Assembly (NCBI GenBank): GCA_035765535.1
Contig: DASTXE010000004.1
Coordinates: 1-64,000, forward strand
Source of the DNA: Rickettsiales bacterium
GTDB taxonomy: Bacteria; Pseudomonadota; Alphaproteobacteria; Rickettsiales; JABCZZ01
Direction of reading: 5' to 3'
Length of the DNA: 64,000 nt
In this document: one piece after another, positions 56,485-64,000 of the stretch
Numbering within the stretch: the first letter of the stretch is position 1
Layout: every line of letters begins with the position of its first letter
The notes under the pieces: model-generated
What the model saw: the letters and a program-made list of their open reading frames with translations, nothing else
Database searches by the model: none
Told to the model about the DNA's origin: nothing
Made by a program: the position numbers and the translations under genes

Positions 56485-57447
56485 TTAATTGCCGAAAAAA
56501 GCCTGGATAAAACGAAGGAGCCATGGGCGTGCCTTCTTACGTTCCTCAGAATAAACCTTCATTCCATCAACCATTTGATACTGCCAGTTCTGCTCTGGAT
56601 TTTTAATAAGTCCACCATTCATACTGCAATAAATGAGCTGTGCATTAGTTCGGTGACCACCACCAGTAACAGATTGGTTTATAAAATCGATGGTATAGGT
56701 TTCAGAGGCGCACATCTGCTCGTTCACAAATACGAGTGCGTCCTGTGTCCAGCTTTTAATATCAAAAATGTCCGTATCAACAGACATTAAGTTATTGAAG
56801 ACATAGGCTCTCGATTCGATACAATGACCGGTTTCACGCCTGCAGGTAATTTTTGAACGTTGGAGAGGAAATGCTATAGCAGAATCATCATCCCTGCCAG
56901 ACCGAGTCCATGTTCCTTCTATAACAGCATAATTATTAGCGGTATCTCTATAGATGTTTACCCCACCCCCAATCGTCACGGGAACGCGCGTATCAGTAAT
57001 AAGATTCAAATAATCGCTTATCCAGAAAAGCAGGACAATACCTGTAAAAATCCATGTAAAGACAACAAAAGATTTTTTGCCTCTGCCGTAGTTAGACCAA
57101 TTAACGACACTGCGGTATCCAGCTCTTTGTATGCGGTAGATGTATAATAAAACAACGCCAGCCATCCATAAGAATGGCAGAGGGATAATACCTGCCATTA
57201 TAGAACTAAGGGTTTCTTGTTTAGTATATAATTCAAGGCTTTCTTGACGCTTCAGTATACAACTCGAAATATCCGTATTATGATGCACCATTTTGGTGTC
57301 TTTACATACACCTTCGGCAAAATCAGCAGCGCTATTCGCCCTTTTCATTAAATCATTATGGGTTTGCATTGCCATTCCGATGGCAAATAAAACAGATATG
57401 ACAATCGCAATTTGCGTGATTTTGCCAAGTCGCATAAATCGTTTCAT
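56485..57447 (-). CDS. Membrane protein, unknown
   Basis: The 320-residue protein has three membrane segments (residues ~10-30 ITQIAIVISVLFAIGMAM; ~83-104 GIIPLPFLWMAGVVLLYIY; ~130-150 FVVFTWIFTGIVLLFWI), then a ~170-residue beta-rich domain with cysteines (ITCRRETGHC, EQMCASE, IYCSMNGG). The N-terminal loop is also Cys-bearing. It could be an envelope sensor or an immunity-like protein. No family recognised; AT-richer than its neighbours. Confidence 0.7.
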   Translation of the reverse strand: MKRFMRLGKITQIAIVISVLFAIGMAMQTHNDLMKRANSAADFAEGVCKDTKMVHHNTDISSCILKRQESLELYTKQETLSSIMAGIIPLPFLWMAGVVLLYIYRIQRAGYRSVVNWSNYGRGKKSFVVFTWIFTGIVLLFWISDYLNLITDTRVPVTIGGGVNIYRDTANNYAVIEGTWTRSGRDDDSAIAFPLQRSKITCRRETGHCIESRAYVFNNLMSVDTDIFDIKSWTQDALVFVNEQMCASETYTIDFINQSVTGGGHRTNAQLIYCSMNGGLIKNPEQNWQYQMVDGMKVYSEERKKARPWLLRFIQAFFGN

Positions 57448-57564
57448 ACAGTTTTCACATTAAACGCCTCTATATAGGCTATTAACTCATTGTCGGTAAA
57501 GTTAAAAGTTTTTACCACCAATAGCGCACAGGCATGTGCTCACGCGAGAACCATAGCAGAAACA

Positions 57565-57639
57565 TGGTGACCCCTACGGGACTTGAACCCGTGTTACCAC
57601 CTTGAGAGGGTGATGTCCTAACCGCTAGACGAAGGGGTC
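57565..57639 (-). tRNA. tRNA-Glu(CTC)
   Basis: On the minus strand the acceptor GACCCCT pairs with AGGGGTC, and the encoded CCA occupies 57565-57567. The anticodon loop CTCTCAA gives anticodon CTC, reading GAG. The D-loop GCGGTTAGGAC and T-arm CGGGTTCAAGTCCCG are canonical. Confidence 0.96.
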
Positions 57640-57701
57640 ATGGGGAAATATATACAGCACAGCGCAGTGCCCTGTGAATCAGATTCTACAATCCTAAACC
57701 T

Positions 57702-57738
57702 CCGCTGCGGCAGAGTGTAAAAACTCATGCCGCAGCGG
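57702..57738 (-). terminator. Hairpin downstream of lpd
   Basis: CCGCTGCGGCA (57702-57712) and TGCCGCAGCGG (57728-57738) form a perfect 11-base stem 9 bases after the lpd stop on the minus strand. The T-run is weak. Confidence 0.7.
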
Positions 57739-57747
57739 GGACCGTAA

Positions 57748-59151
57748 TTAGATATGGATCGCGCGCCCAAGCACGGCAAGCGCCGCTTCTTTCACGGCTT
57801 CGTTCAAATCCGGATGCGAATGGCAGGTGCGGGCGATATCTTCGGAGGAAGCACGGAATTCCATCGCAATCGCCGCTTCGGCAATGATGGTGCCAGCCTG
57901 CGGGCCGATGATATGCACGCCGTACACTTCATCCGTCTTGGCATCGGCCAGGATCTTCACAAACCCATCCGTATTGCCCACAGCGCGTGCGCGTGAGTTA
58001 GCGAGGAACGGGAACTTGCCGACCTTGTAATTCACGCCCGAGGCCTTGAGCTGTTCTTCGGTCTTGCCGACGCTCGCCACTTCCGGCATCGTGTAGATAA
58101 CCGCCGGAACGAGATCGTAATTCACATGACCCTTCTGCCCCGCCATGCTTTCCACAGCCGCAACACCGTCTTCTTCCGCCTTATGCGCAAGCATCGGTCC
58201 GGCAATCGCATCGCCGATTGCGTAGATACCAGCAACGTTGGTCTGGAAATGACCGTCCACTTTCACGCGGCCGCGTTCATCCATCGCCACGCCGAGTTCA
58301 GTGAGGCCCAGCCCTTGCGTGTAAGCTCTGCGGCCGATGGAGACCAACACATAATCCGCGCTGATTTCTTCCGCCTTGCCACCTGCAACCGGCTCCGCCG
58401 TCACAACGGCTTTCTTCGCATCCGATTTCACGCCCGTAACCTTTGTGGCGAGTTTGAATGCAATGCCCTGCTTCTCGAGAATCTTCTGGAACTGCTTGCC
58501 CACTTCTGCATCAAGCCCCGGCGTAATACGGTCGAGGAATTCGACCACCGTAACTTCCGCACCGAGCCTGCGCCAGACCGAGCCCAACTCAAGCCCAATC
58601 ACGCCCGCACCGATCACCACAAGCTTCTTCGGCACTTCCGGGAACGACAGCGCACCCGTGGAAGAAACCACGCGCTTTTCGTCAATCGTCACGCCCGGCA
58701 GCGGGGTGGTTTCAGAACCCGTCGCAATCAGGATGCGCTTGGTGTTCAGCAGCAGGGATTTCGCGTCCGGCGTGGTCACGCCGACCTTGCCTACGCCCGC
58801 GATCATGCCGGAACCGATAATGTAATCGACCTTATTTTTCTTGAACAACCCTTCAATGCCCTTGGTCAGGTTCTCGACCACGTCGTCCTTGCGGGCGAGC
58901 ATCGCTTTCAGGTCGAGGCTGATCTTGCCGACGATACCGTGCTTAGCGCCATGAACGGCTTCTTCGAACAATTCGGAGGAATGCAGCAGCGCCTTGGAGG
59001 GAATACAGCCGACATTGAGGCAGGTGCCGCCGAGCTTGCCACGCTTTTCGACGCACGCCACTTTCATGCCGAGTTGCGCCGCACGAATGGCAGCCACATA
59101 GCCGCCCGGTCCACCGCCGATAACTACGAGATCGTATGTCGTTTCCGTCAT
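57748..59151 (-). CDS. lpd: Dihydrolipoyl dehydrogenase (E3)
   Basis: Lpd reoxidises dihydrolipoyl groups in pyruvate and 2-oxoglutarate dehydrogenase complexes with NAD. The 467 residues show the FAD motif [19 protein letters not shown], the redox disulfide [16 protein letters not shown], the NAD motif [15 protein letters not shown], and a C-terminal [14 protein letters not shown] with the His-Glu pair (usually HAHPTLSE). No E1 or E2 genes lie nearby, so this is a stand-alone E3. Confidence 0.97.
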   Translation of the reverse strand: MTETTYDLVVIGGGPGGYVAAIRAAQLGMKVACVEKRGKLGGTCLNVGCIPSKALLHSSELFEEAVHGAKHGIVGKISLDLKAMLARKDDVVENLTKGIEGLFKKNKVDYIIGSGMIAGVGKVGVTTPDAKSLLLNTKRILIATGSETTPLPGVTIDEKRVVSSTGALSFPEVPKKLVVIGAGVIGLELGSVWRRLGAEVTVVEFLDRITPGLDAEVGKQFQKILEKQGIAFKLATKVTGVKSDAKKAVVTAEPVAGGKAEEISADYVLVSIGRRAYTQGLGLTELGVAMDERGRVKVDGHFQTNVAGIYAIGDAIAGPMLAHKAEEDGVAAVESMAGQKGHVNYDLVPAVIYTMPEVASVGKTEEQLKASGVNYKVGKFPFLANSRARAVGNTDGFVKILADAKTDEVYGVHIIGPQAGTIIAEAAIAMEFRASSEDIARTCHSHPDLNEAVKEAALAVLGRAIHI

Positions 59152-59246
59152 GATAATATTCCTTAAGCGTTAAAGATTTGGGCCATTTATTATCGAAAAT
59201 CGGCGCACGGCGCAATTATTAATTTTAAGGGTATAATATGGGGGGC

Positions 59247-59310
59247 ACGCTGCCCCCATCCGAACTCTGTTCGGACTCCCCCGCGAGGTCGTCGGCTTCG
59301 CCTCCTCCGC
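59247..59310 (-). repeat. Intergenic repeat, copy 2
   Basis: The minus strand shares ordered blocks GGAGGAG-CGAAGC-GACGACC-CGC and GGGGCAGCGT with 13184-13228, with an extra hairpin GAAC/GTTC in the middle. GGGGGCA/TGCCCCC (59241-59257) adds a further hairpin at its edge. It occupies the 199-base gap between lpd and the GGCT-like gene. Confidence 0.6.
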
Positions 59311-59350
59311 GTCCCTTGCAACTACGGCGAAAAAGCCGCTCAAATACTGC

Positions 59351-59782
59351 TTAGGACACGGGTTTAGAAGTTTTCTTCTTTACCAGCACGATATCGTGGC
59401 TCTTGCCGTAAAAGCCCTTATAGGCATTCTTGGCCACGTCGAACTCGTATTTGCCTTTTTCCGTGACAGGAATCTTTTCGCAAGTGTGCTTAACATCAAA
59501 CGCCGGATAATAAGTCATAAACTGCGATTTCAGCAGCTTTTTCAGCACATAACCCTCTTCGTACTTATCCAGCTTGCCCTTCAGCTTCTTATTGATTTTC
59601 CACAACTCGCCGACCACGACATCCTTCTTCTTGCCCGTAAAATACAGCAGCGGATAGGTCTCGTCCGGCGCAAGATACAGCACATAGCCCGTAATCGACT
59701 TTTTCTTGATGAACTTGGCGCCTTCCATGTGCTTATGCAGGATGCCGCCTTTTTTGAGCGTGCCGTAGACGAATATCTTCAT
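59351..59782 (-). CDS. Gamma-glutamylcyclotransferase-like (AIG2/GGCT) protein
   Basis: From the ATG at 59782, with AGAGG seven bases upstream, the protein is 143 residues. IFVYGTLKKGGILHKHM is the N-terminal family motif, and YEEGYVLKKL near residue 70 carries the probable catalytic glutamate. GGCT-like enzymes act on gamma-glutamyl amines or peptides such as glutathione fragments. The protein is unusually Lys-rich. The specific substrate is unknown. Confidence 0.87.
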   Translation of the reverse strand: MKIFVYGTLKKGGILHKHMEGAKFIKKKSITGYVLYLAPDETYPLLYFTGKKKDVVVGELWKINKKLKGKLDKYEEGYVLKKLLKSQFMTYYPAFDVKHTCEKIPVTEKGKYEFDVAKNAYKGFYGKSHDIVLVKKKTSKPVS

Positions 59783-59870
59783 GATCAACCTCTTGAAAGC
59801 CTTATATTGAGCCACTTACAGGCCGCAACCATAGCACGGAAGCCTTAAAAAGGGAATTGCTAAGTTGAAA

Positions 59871-61139
59871 TTAATGGCCAAGAGCCGGACCGCTTCCGGT
59901 CTGGGCAGCAAAATCCTGCGGCGTTCTTGCTGTCTCAGGAATATGGCTCTGGGGTTGCTGCACACGATCCGTAAAGCGCATGGGAGCCTGTTCAGGCTGT
60001 GGCTGCTGTTCCATCGTCACAGTGCGTGCATTGCCCTGCGCATCCAGCACTACGCCATGTTCTGCAAAGGTGGCAATGGGGTCAGCCCCTTTCGCAATCG
60101 CAGCCGCGACCTGCTTGACTTCTTCCACCCCTTTCCCCTTACCGGCCAATTCTACGTAGGCCATGTTTTCAGGGAATTTATCCATCAACCCGTTGCCCAG
60201 GAGGAACAATACCTTACCCACAGTGAGATCCACATTTTCTTCCCGGGGTGTGTTACCGTAAGTCTGGTTCATCCGGTCCGCAATGAATGCCGCCACCCGT
60301 TGATTGTCATGCGCTGCCTGTGTCGCAGGAGCAGGCGGCTGGTAGGATTTATCCTGCCCGCGTCGGTAAATCAGCAACATGCTGCTGATATCCGAGGTCT
60401 GGATAATGTCGTACGGATTATTCGTATTATGCTGGATCTTGTCATCCACCAGATTCTGCAGCAGCTCGAACAGCGATTCCTTACGCGTGAAAGCATCCAT
60501 AAACAGGTAAGACGCGATAACGCCAGTCCCCATGCGCGAGTTAGCCTGATAAGCATCCGCATCGCGTATTTTAGTGCCCGGTTCAGTAGGATGGCTCAGA
60601 ACATGCCAGGGCAGGAACAAAGTGGCGTCCGCCGCAAACCGCATTGCCGTGCGGCGCGTAAGCGCTTTCATGGTTGTCTTCAGCAACGGATTCGTGCTTT
60701 GACGCATATCGTTAAAGGTAATTTCATTAGGCGCTTTATTAAGCTCGTAACCGGCCGCCTCGGCGAAGACGGTCTTAATATCCTGGTAGGTTTTCCGAGT
60801 GTAATAGCCGGTCACTGCCGTAGCGAGCGCACCCCATCCGAGCGCGAAGAAATTCTTCTGCCAGTACGCCTGCTGAGCCGGCTGGCCCTTTTTCAGCATG
60901 TTAAGTGGATTCAGTCTCTCCACACCTTCCACGAGGTAACGCGCAGTCAGCAGAGGCAATATCAGGCGTAAATAAGGTGCAATATAATTGGAGAACCGCC
61001 CCTGAATCGGCAGCGCCTGCTTCCCGGCATTAGCCGCATTCGTGGCGTCAGCATCCCCTGCCGTCTGTGGCGACGGTGTTTGCTGCCCCGTTTGCGCGGC
61101 AGGGGGAGCCATCGGTCGGTTCTGCGTTTCTACTGCCAT
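59871..61139 (-). CDS. Unknown protein with disordered ends
   Basis: The 422-residue protein has Pro/Gln/Ala-rich tails at both ends (residues ~1-45 and ~365-422) around a helical core. Two hydrophobic stretches occur (YIAPYLRLILPLLTARYL near 52-70; FFALGWGALATAVTGYY near 95-111), so it may associate with membranes. No signal peptide or known domain is visible. It is flanked by the GGCT-like gene (88 bases away) and the divergent tolB. The long open frame and tail composition suggest a real, lineage-specific gene. Confidence 0.7.
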   Translation of the reverse strand: MAVETQNRPMAPPAAQTGQQTPSPQTAGDADATNAANAGKQALPIQGRFSNYIAPYLRLILPLLTARYLVEGVERLNPLNMLKKGQPAQQAYWQKNFFALGWGALATAVTGYYTRKTYQDIKTVFAEAAGYELNKAPNEITFNDMRQSTNPLLKTTMKALTRRTAMRFAADATLFLPWHVLSHPTEPGTKIRDADAYQANSRMGTGVIASYLFMDAFTRKESLFELLQNLVDDKIQHNTNNPYDIIQTSDISSMLLIYRRGQDKSYQPPAPATQAAHDNQRVAAFIADRMNQTYGNTPREENVDLTVGKVLFLLGNGLMDKFPENMAYVELAGKGKGVEEVKQVAAAIAKGADPIATFAEHGVVLDAQGNARTVTMEQQPQPEQAPMRFTDRVQQPQSHIPETARTPQDFAAQTGSGPALGH

Positions 61140-61472
61140 AGGTTACTGTCGGATATACCTTTCCTTATGATATATTGCCCTTTTCAGCCAGTATATTACA
61201 GGAAAACTTTATGAAGTTTTTGTTACATATTGCGAAAAAAAGGCGGATTTCCGCCAACCGGCTGAGAAACTGGCGTTTTATAACCGGCTCATTCCTGCCT
61301 CTGCCTATGCGTTAACCAGCGTTGTTGCGTTAAAAATCATTAGTCCCGGAGCCGCCCCACTCTGAAACATGTTTTTATACATTGTTTATAGAATAAGGCT
61401 TTATTCCATGCTTGACCTGTTTAGCCGATGTACTAATACTGGCGCATGCAACAGACTTTTTCAGGGGTAATT
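61140..61472. other. 333-base gap upstream of tolB
   Basis: It holds the divergent upstream regions of the unknown gene and tolB. GGCGGA-TT-TCCGCC (61242-61255) with a T-run on the minus strand looks like a minus-strand terminator although no minus-strand gene lies immediately upstream of it. The tolB promoter is near 61412. No gene is seen. Confidence 0.5.
61412..61439 (+). promoter_or_regulatory. Candidate tolB promoter
   Basis: TTGACC (61412-61417), a 16-base spacer and TAATAC (61434-61439) fit a sigma70-type promoter 33 bases before the tolB start codon. Confidence 0.55.
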
Positions 61473-62789
61473 ATGAAAGCAAGACTTGCAGGTTTCCTGC
61501 TCACTATTTCCGCAATGCTGCTGGGTGCCGCACCGGTACAGGCCGCATTGCATATCGATATTACCAGCGGCAATATTCAGCCTGTTCCGATTGCCATTAA
61601 CGATCTGATCGCCGCTGATCCGAGCGCAGCGCAGGTTGGCCGTGAGATTTCGGATGTGGTCGCCGCAGATCTTGAACGTTCCGGCTTGTTCCGCCCTATC
61701 GACAAGGGTGCCTTCATTGAACGCATCTCCTCCGGCAACGCGATTCCGCACTTCCCGGACTGGCGCCAGATCAACGCGCAGGGTCTCGTAACCGGCACGA
61801 TCACCATGACATCGGACGGCAGGATGCGCGTCGGATTCCGCCTGTGGGACGTACTGGGCGAAACCCAGATCGCAGGCAAGGAATTCAACAGCGTTTCCAC
61901 CAACTGGCGTCGCATCGCCCATCTGGTGGCAGACGAAATCTATAAGCGCATCACCGGCGAACAGGGTTATTTCGATTCCCGCATCGTTTATGTTGCGGAA
62001 AGCGGCTCGTTCCGTCGTCGCGTCAAACGCCTGGCGATCATGGATCAGGATAGCGCAAACCATAAATTCCTGACCGACGGCAGCCAGCTCGTGCTGACGC
62101 CGCGCTTCTCGCCCAATACGCAGGAAATCCTGTATATGTCCTATGCAGGAAGGCAGCCGCGCGTTTACCTGCGTGACCTGCAGACCGGGCAGGAAGAATC
62201 GCTCGGCCATTTCGAAGGTATGTCCTTCGCACCGCAGTTCGCCAATGACGGCCACCACGTGATCATGTCGATTGCACATGGCGGCAGCACGCAGATCTAC
62301 ACCATGGACCTGCGCAACCGTCATCTGCACAAGCTGACGGATACGGGTAACGCGATCAACACCTCGCCGTCCTATTCACCCGACGGCAGCAAGATCGTCT
62401 TCAACTCCGACCGCGGCGGCTCTCAACAGCTGTATACGATGAATGCTGACGGCAGCAACGTCACCCGCATCAGCTTCGGCGACGGTCGCTACGGCACACC
62501 GGTCTGGTCTCCGCGCGGTGACAAGATCGCCTTCACCAAGATGGCGGGCGGCGAGTTTTACATCGGCGTGATGAACGTGGATGGCAGCGGCGAAAGAGAG
62601 CTTGATCACAGCTACTTCGAGGAAGGCCCCACCTGGTCGCCCAACGGCCGCGTGATCATGTTCTACCGCCAGAGCCGCGGACATCACACGAGACTCTATT
62701 CGGTCGACCTGACCGGCCGCAACGTACGCGAAGTGCCCACACCGCTGGACGCTTCCGACCCGGCATGGTCGCCCAGACTCAGCAAGTAA
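61473..62789 (+). CDS. tolB: Tol-Pal system protein TolB
   Basis: TolB is the periplasmic beta-propeller of the Tol-Pal envelope-constriction system. The ATG at 61473 follows CAGGGG and gives 438 residues with a signal peptide (LAGFLLTISAMLLGAAPVQA). The TolB N-terminal domain runs to about residue 165, and six WD40-like PD40 repeats follow (SPDGSKIVFNSDRGGSQQLYTM and similar). In most proteobacteria pal comes next; here the sequence runs into the second foreign island, so pal is missing from its usual place within the window. Confidence 0.97.
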   Translation: MKARLAGFLLTISAMLLGAAPVQAALHIDITSGNIQPVPIAINDLIAADPSAAQVGREISDVVAADLERSGLFRPIDKGAFIERISSGNAIPHFPDWRQINAQGLVTGTITMTSDGRMRVGFRLWDVLGETQIAGKEFNSVSTNWRRIAHLVADEIYKRITGEQGYFDSRIVYVAESGSFRRRVKRLAIMDQDSANHKFLTDGSQLVLTPRFSPNTQEILYMSYAGRQPRVYLRDLQTGQEESLGHFEGMSFAPQFANDGHHVIMSIAHGGSTQIYTMDLRNRHLHKLTDTGNAINTSPSYSPDGSKIVFNSDRGGSQQLYTMNADGSNVTRISFGDGRYGTPVWSPRGDKIAFTKMAGGEFYIGVMNVDGSGERELDHSYFEEGPTWSPNGRVIMFYRQSRGHHTRLYSVDLTGRNVREVPTPLDASDPAWSPRLSK

Positions 62790-62812
62790 TTGCTGGAGTG
62801 CTGAACAAAGAA

Positions 62813-62839
62813 GGGGGCGAGCTTCTCGCTCCCTTTTTT
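62813..62839 (+). terminator. Terminator downstream of tolB
   Basis: GGGGGCGAG pairs with CTCGCTCCC (one G-T) around CTT and is followed by six T. It ends the tolB transcript, consistent with pal not being co-transcribed here. Confidence 0.9.
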
Positions 62840-62918
62840 ATTGCCAGCTTTCACGCAATAGCAATCCCCCCACCGCAATAACTTACAGTGGCTTTGCTTG
62901 GAATAATATATACTGAAG

Positions 62919-63003
62919 AATCAAAAAGAGGGCGGCGGTCGCTCGTGGCACTCCGAAGAGCACAAAAGAAGGGATTTTATTTCCTCCTTCACGAACGACC
63001 ACC
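62919..63003 (-). terminator. Terminator of the second foreign island
   Basis: On the minus strand a 14-base stem (62990-63003 with 62934-62947, two G-T pairs) follows the last island gene and ends in CTCTTTTTG. It probably marks the island's edge, close to 62890-62920. Confidence 0.7.
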
Positions 63004-63007
63004 CACG

Positions 63008-63451
63008 TCAAACGCTGATGGCAACGAGAACAAGCCATGCGCCGGAGCTCAGGCAGAGCGCCATCCAGCAGCCCCTTTCGAAGCGGTCACTTTGCAGATA
63101 ACGCTTCCGCAAGTATGCCGCATAGGGCGTATGGATGACGGGAATGCCCAGCATCGCCAGAACGATGTAGACATTGCCCAAGGCCAACGCCGAGTTGATG
63201 CCACAAAAGAGCACCTTCACCCTGAACATAACGGCAAGGATATCTACCGCTATGACTCCCTCAACGATGCTCACCAAGACAATCTGGGTCTTGAGTGACA
63301 CATACCGCACAAGGGAGGTGCTGGGCTTTCTGATGCCCTTTATACGCCGCCATACAAACGGAGCGGCGATGCTGGCACCTTGAAGAACGGTAAGGCACCA
63401 TAGTCTCCAGGACAGCCGAACCACTTTACCCTTCTGTTTCCGGGTAGCCAT
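63008..63451 (-). CDS. Island 2: four-helix membrane protein E, unknown
   Basis: From the ATG at 63451 (MATRKQKGK) the protein is 147 residues; the frame opens further upstream but would cross the preceding hairpin terminator. Four membrane segments are predicted (LWCLTVLQGASIAAPFVW, IVLVSIVEGVIAVDILAVMF, ALALGNVYIVLAMLGIPV, CWMALCLSSGAWLVLVAI). LRKRYLQSDRFERGC precedes the last one and recurs in its neighbour as LRQRYLQNDRFGRFC, so the two are paralogs. No family recognised. Confidence 0.7.
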   Translation of the reverse strand: MATRKQKGKVVRLSWRLWCLTVLQGASIAAPFVWRRIKGIRKPSTSLVRYVSLKTQIVLVSIVEGVIAVDILAVMFRVKVLFCGINSALALGNVYIVLAMLGIPVIHTPYAAYLRKRYLQSDRFERGCWMALCLSSGAWLVLVAISV

Positions 63452-63469
63452 AGCTACAGGGACAGGGGC

Positions 63470-63521
63470 GTGGCGGCCACCCGTGCTGCTCCGAACGAGC
63501 AAGAACACGGACGGCCGCCAC
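63470..63521 (-). terminator. Hairpin terminator between island 2 genes
   Basis: GTGGCGGCC (63470-63478) and GGCCGCCAC (63513-63521) form a perfect 9-base stem with additional inner pairing, 8 bases after the upstream gene's stop. No T-run, as in island 1. Confidence 0.7.
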
Positions 63522-63529
63522 CGGAATCC

Positions 63530-63943
63530 TCAGAACCAGCCGAGGAACCAAGCCAGAACGTAGCAGACCAGCGAGCTCACATAGGCACTGATCTCGCAGA
63601 AGCGACCGAACCGGTCATTCTGCAAGTAGCGCTGACGGAGCGCGCGCGTTGCCAGTCCCTTCCTGACGATCTCGAAATCTGCAAGCAGGCCGTAGATCAC
63701 CAAACCTGCCATGACTGTGATAACGAAATCACGACTCCCCTGAGAAGCCAAAGTGGCCGCCACAGCAAACATGACAAAGCCCACCATGAGCTGGACGAGG
63801 GTCGTCTGCTGCTCTCGCGTCAACACCGAAGCGGCCACCTTCTGGGGGACCTTCTTCAGACGTCGACGTACGTCGGGAGCAAGGGCACAAGACCACCCAA
63901 AAACTCCGACGAACCAGAACGCATACAGCAATGCGTTCTCCAC
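63530..63943 (-). CDS. Island 2: four-helix membrane protein D, unknown
   Basis: The likely start is the GTG at 63943, eight bases after AGAGG; another GTG at 63952 is too close to that site. The 137-residue protein has four membrane segments (ALLYAFWFVGVFGWSCALA, LVQLMVGFVMFAVAATLA, FVITVMAGLVIYGLLADF, AYVSSLVCYVLAWFLGWF) and the motif LRQRYLQNDRFGRFCE before the last. A basic loop DVRRRLKKVPQK follows helix 1, suggesting an even-helix inside-out topology. Its promoter would lie at or beyond the window end. Function unknown. Confidence 0.7.
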   Translation of the reverse strand: MENALLYAFWFVGVFGWSCALAPDVRRRLKKVPQKVAASVLTREQQTTLVQLMVGFVMFAVAATLASQGSRDFVITVMAGLVIYGLLADFEIVRKGLATRALRQRYLQNDRFGRFCEISAYVSSLVCYVLAWFLGWF

Positions 63944-64000
63944 GTATACCACCTCTATGCCAAGCTAGGCCGAACTAGTATGAAGGGATCAGGTAAAACC

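Noticed and set aside
58126-59166. 346-residue plus-strand frame opposite lpd
   Set aside because: Antisense to an intact lpd with all motifs; no ribosome site and biased composition.
59865-60971. 368-residue plus-strand frame opposite the unknown 422-residue gene
   Set aside because: Considered because the minus-strand gene is unknown, but the minus-strand protein has coherent helical core and disordered tails, while the plus frame is Arg/His/Cys-rich without structure.
1-64000. CRISPR arrays, rRNA genes, insertion sequences
   Set aside because: No regularly spaced repeats, rRNA segments or transposase motifs were seen on either strand.

Overview
The window reads as chromosome of an alphaproteobacterium of moderate GC. 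Supporting signs are a class I lysyl-tRNA synthetase, a fused IspDF enzyme, gatCAB amidotransferase, a tolB gene, Lrp, HxlR and MarR regulators, and LptD/SurA outer-membrane biogenesis genes, so the host is Gram-negative. LeuA, hemH and the lower-glycolysis genes suggest it is not strongly genome-reduced. I cannot place it more finely from sequence alone.

Layout. 1-8.6 kb: leuA divergent from an Lrp regulator, ychF, an HxlR regulator divergent from a small Cys-rich protein, hemH, a dicarboxylate/amino-acid symporter and lysK. 8.7-17.1 kb: two tandem pseudopilin-like genes, then truA-lipA-rlmE-surA-lptD on the minus strand. 17.2-19.7 kb: a foreign-looking GC-rich island on the plus strand with three membrane-protein cassettes. 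19.7-25.0 kb: nuoI, a DedA gene and nuoH, then an RND efflux pump. 25.2-32.7 kb: pgk-gap-tkt and gatB-gatA-gatC. 32.8-46.1 kb: ruvX-plsY-dprA-tsaB, a possible orphan toxin/immunity remnant, a short-chain dehydrogenase, a Kef-type antiporter, a D-amino-acid aminotransferase with a HAD phosphatase, a MarR regulator, a divergent PEP carboxylase, ispDF and pgpA. 46.2-48.9 kb: an odd PLP enzyme, a small helical protein and a lipoprotein. 49-56.2 kb: a dense signalling block (chemoreceptor, three stand-alone receivers, REC-GGDEF, two histidine kinases, HTH-receiver). 56.5-62.8 kb: a membrane protein, tRNA-Glu(CTC), lpd, a GGCT-like protein, an unknown protein and tolB. 62.9-64.0 kb: a second foreign-looking island on the minus strand carrying two paralogous four-helix membrane proteins.

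The most unusual content is in the two islands. Each gene there is a small membrane protein followed by a long GC-rich hairpin terminator. In the first island, cassettes A and B share an identical 18-base operator-like repeat, a near-identical sigma70-type promoter (TTGTGA, 17 bases, TAAAAT or TAGAAT) and a structured leader. One leader hairpin keeps its pairing through a compensatory base change. Composition and signals look like actinobacterial or actinophage DNA rather than the surrounding chromosome. The islands are therefore either acquired cargo, such as phage-derived membrane genes, or assembly chimeras. The sequence alone cannot decide, and junction-spanning reads would.
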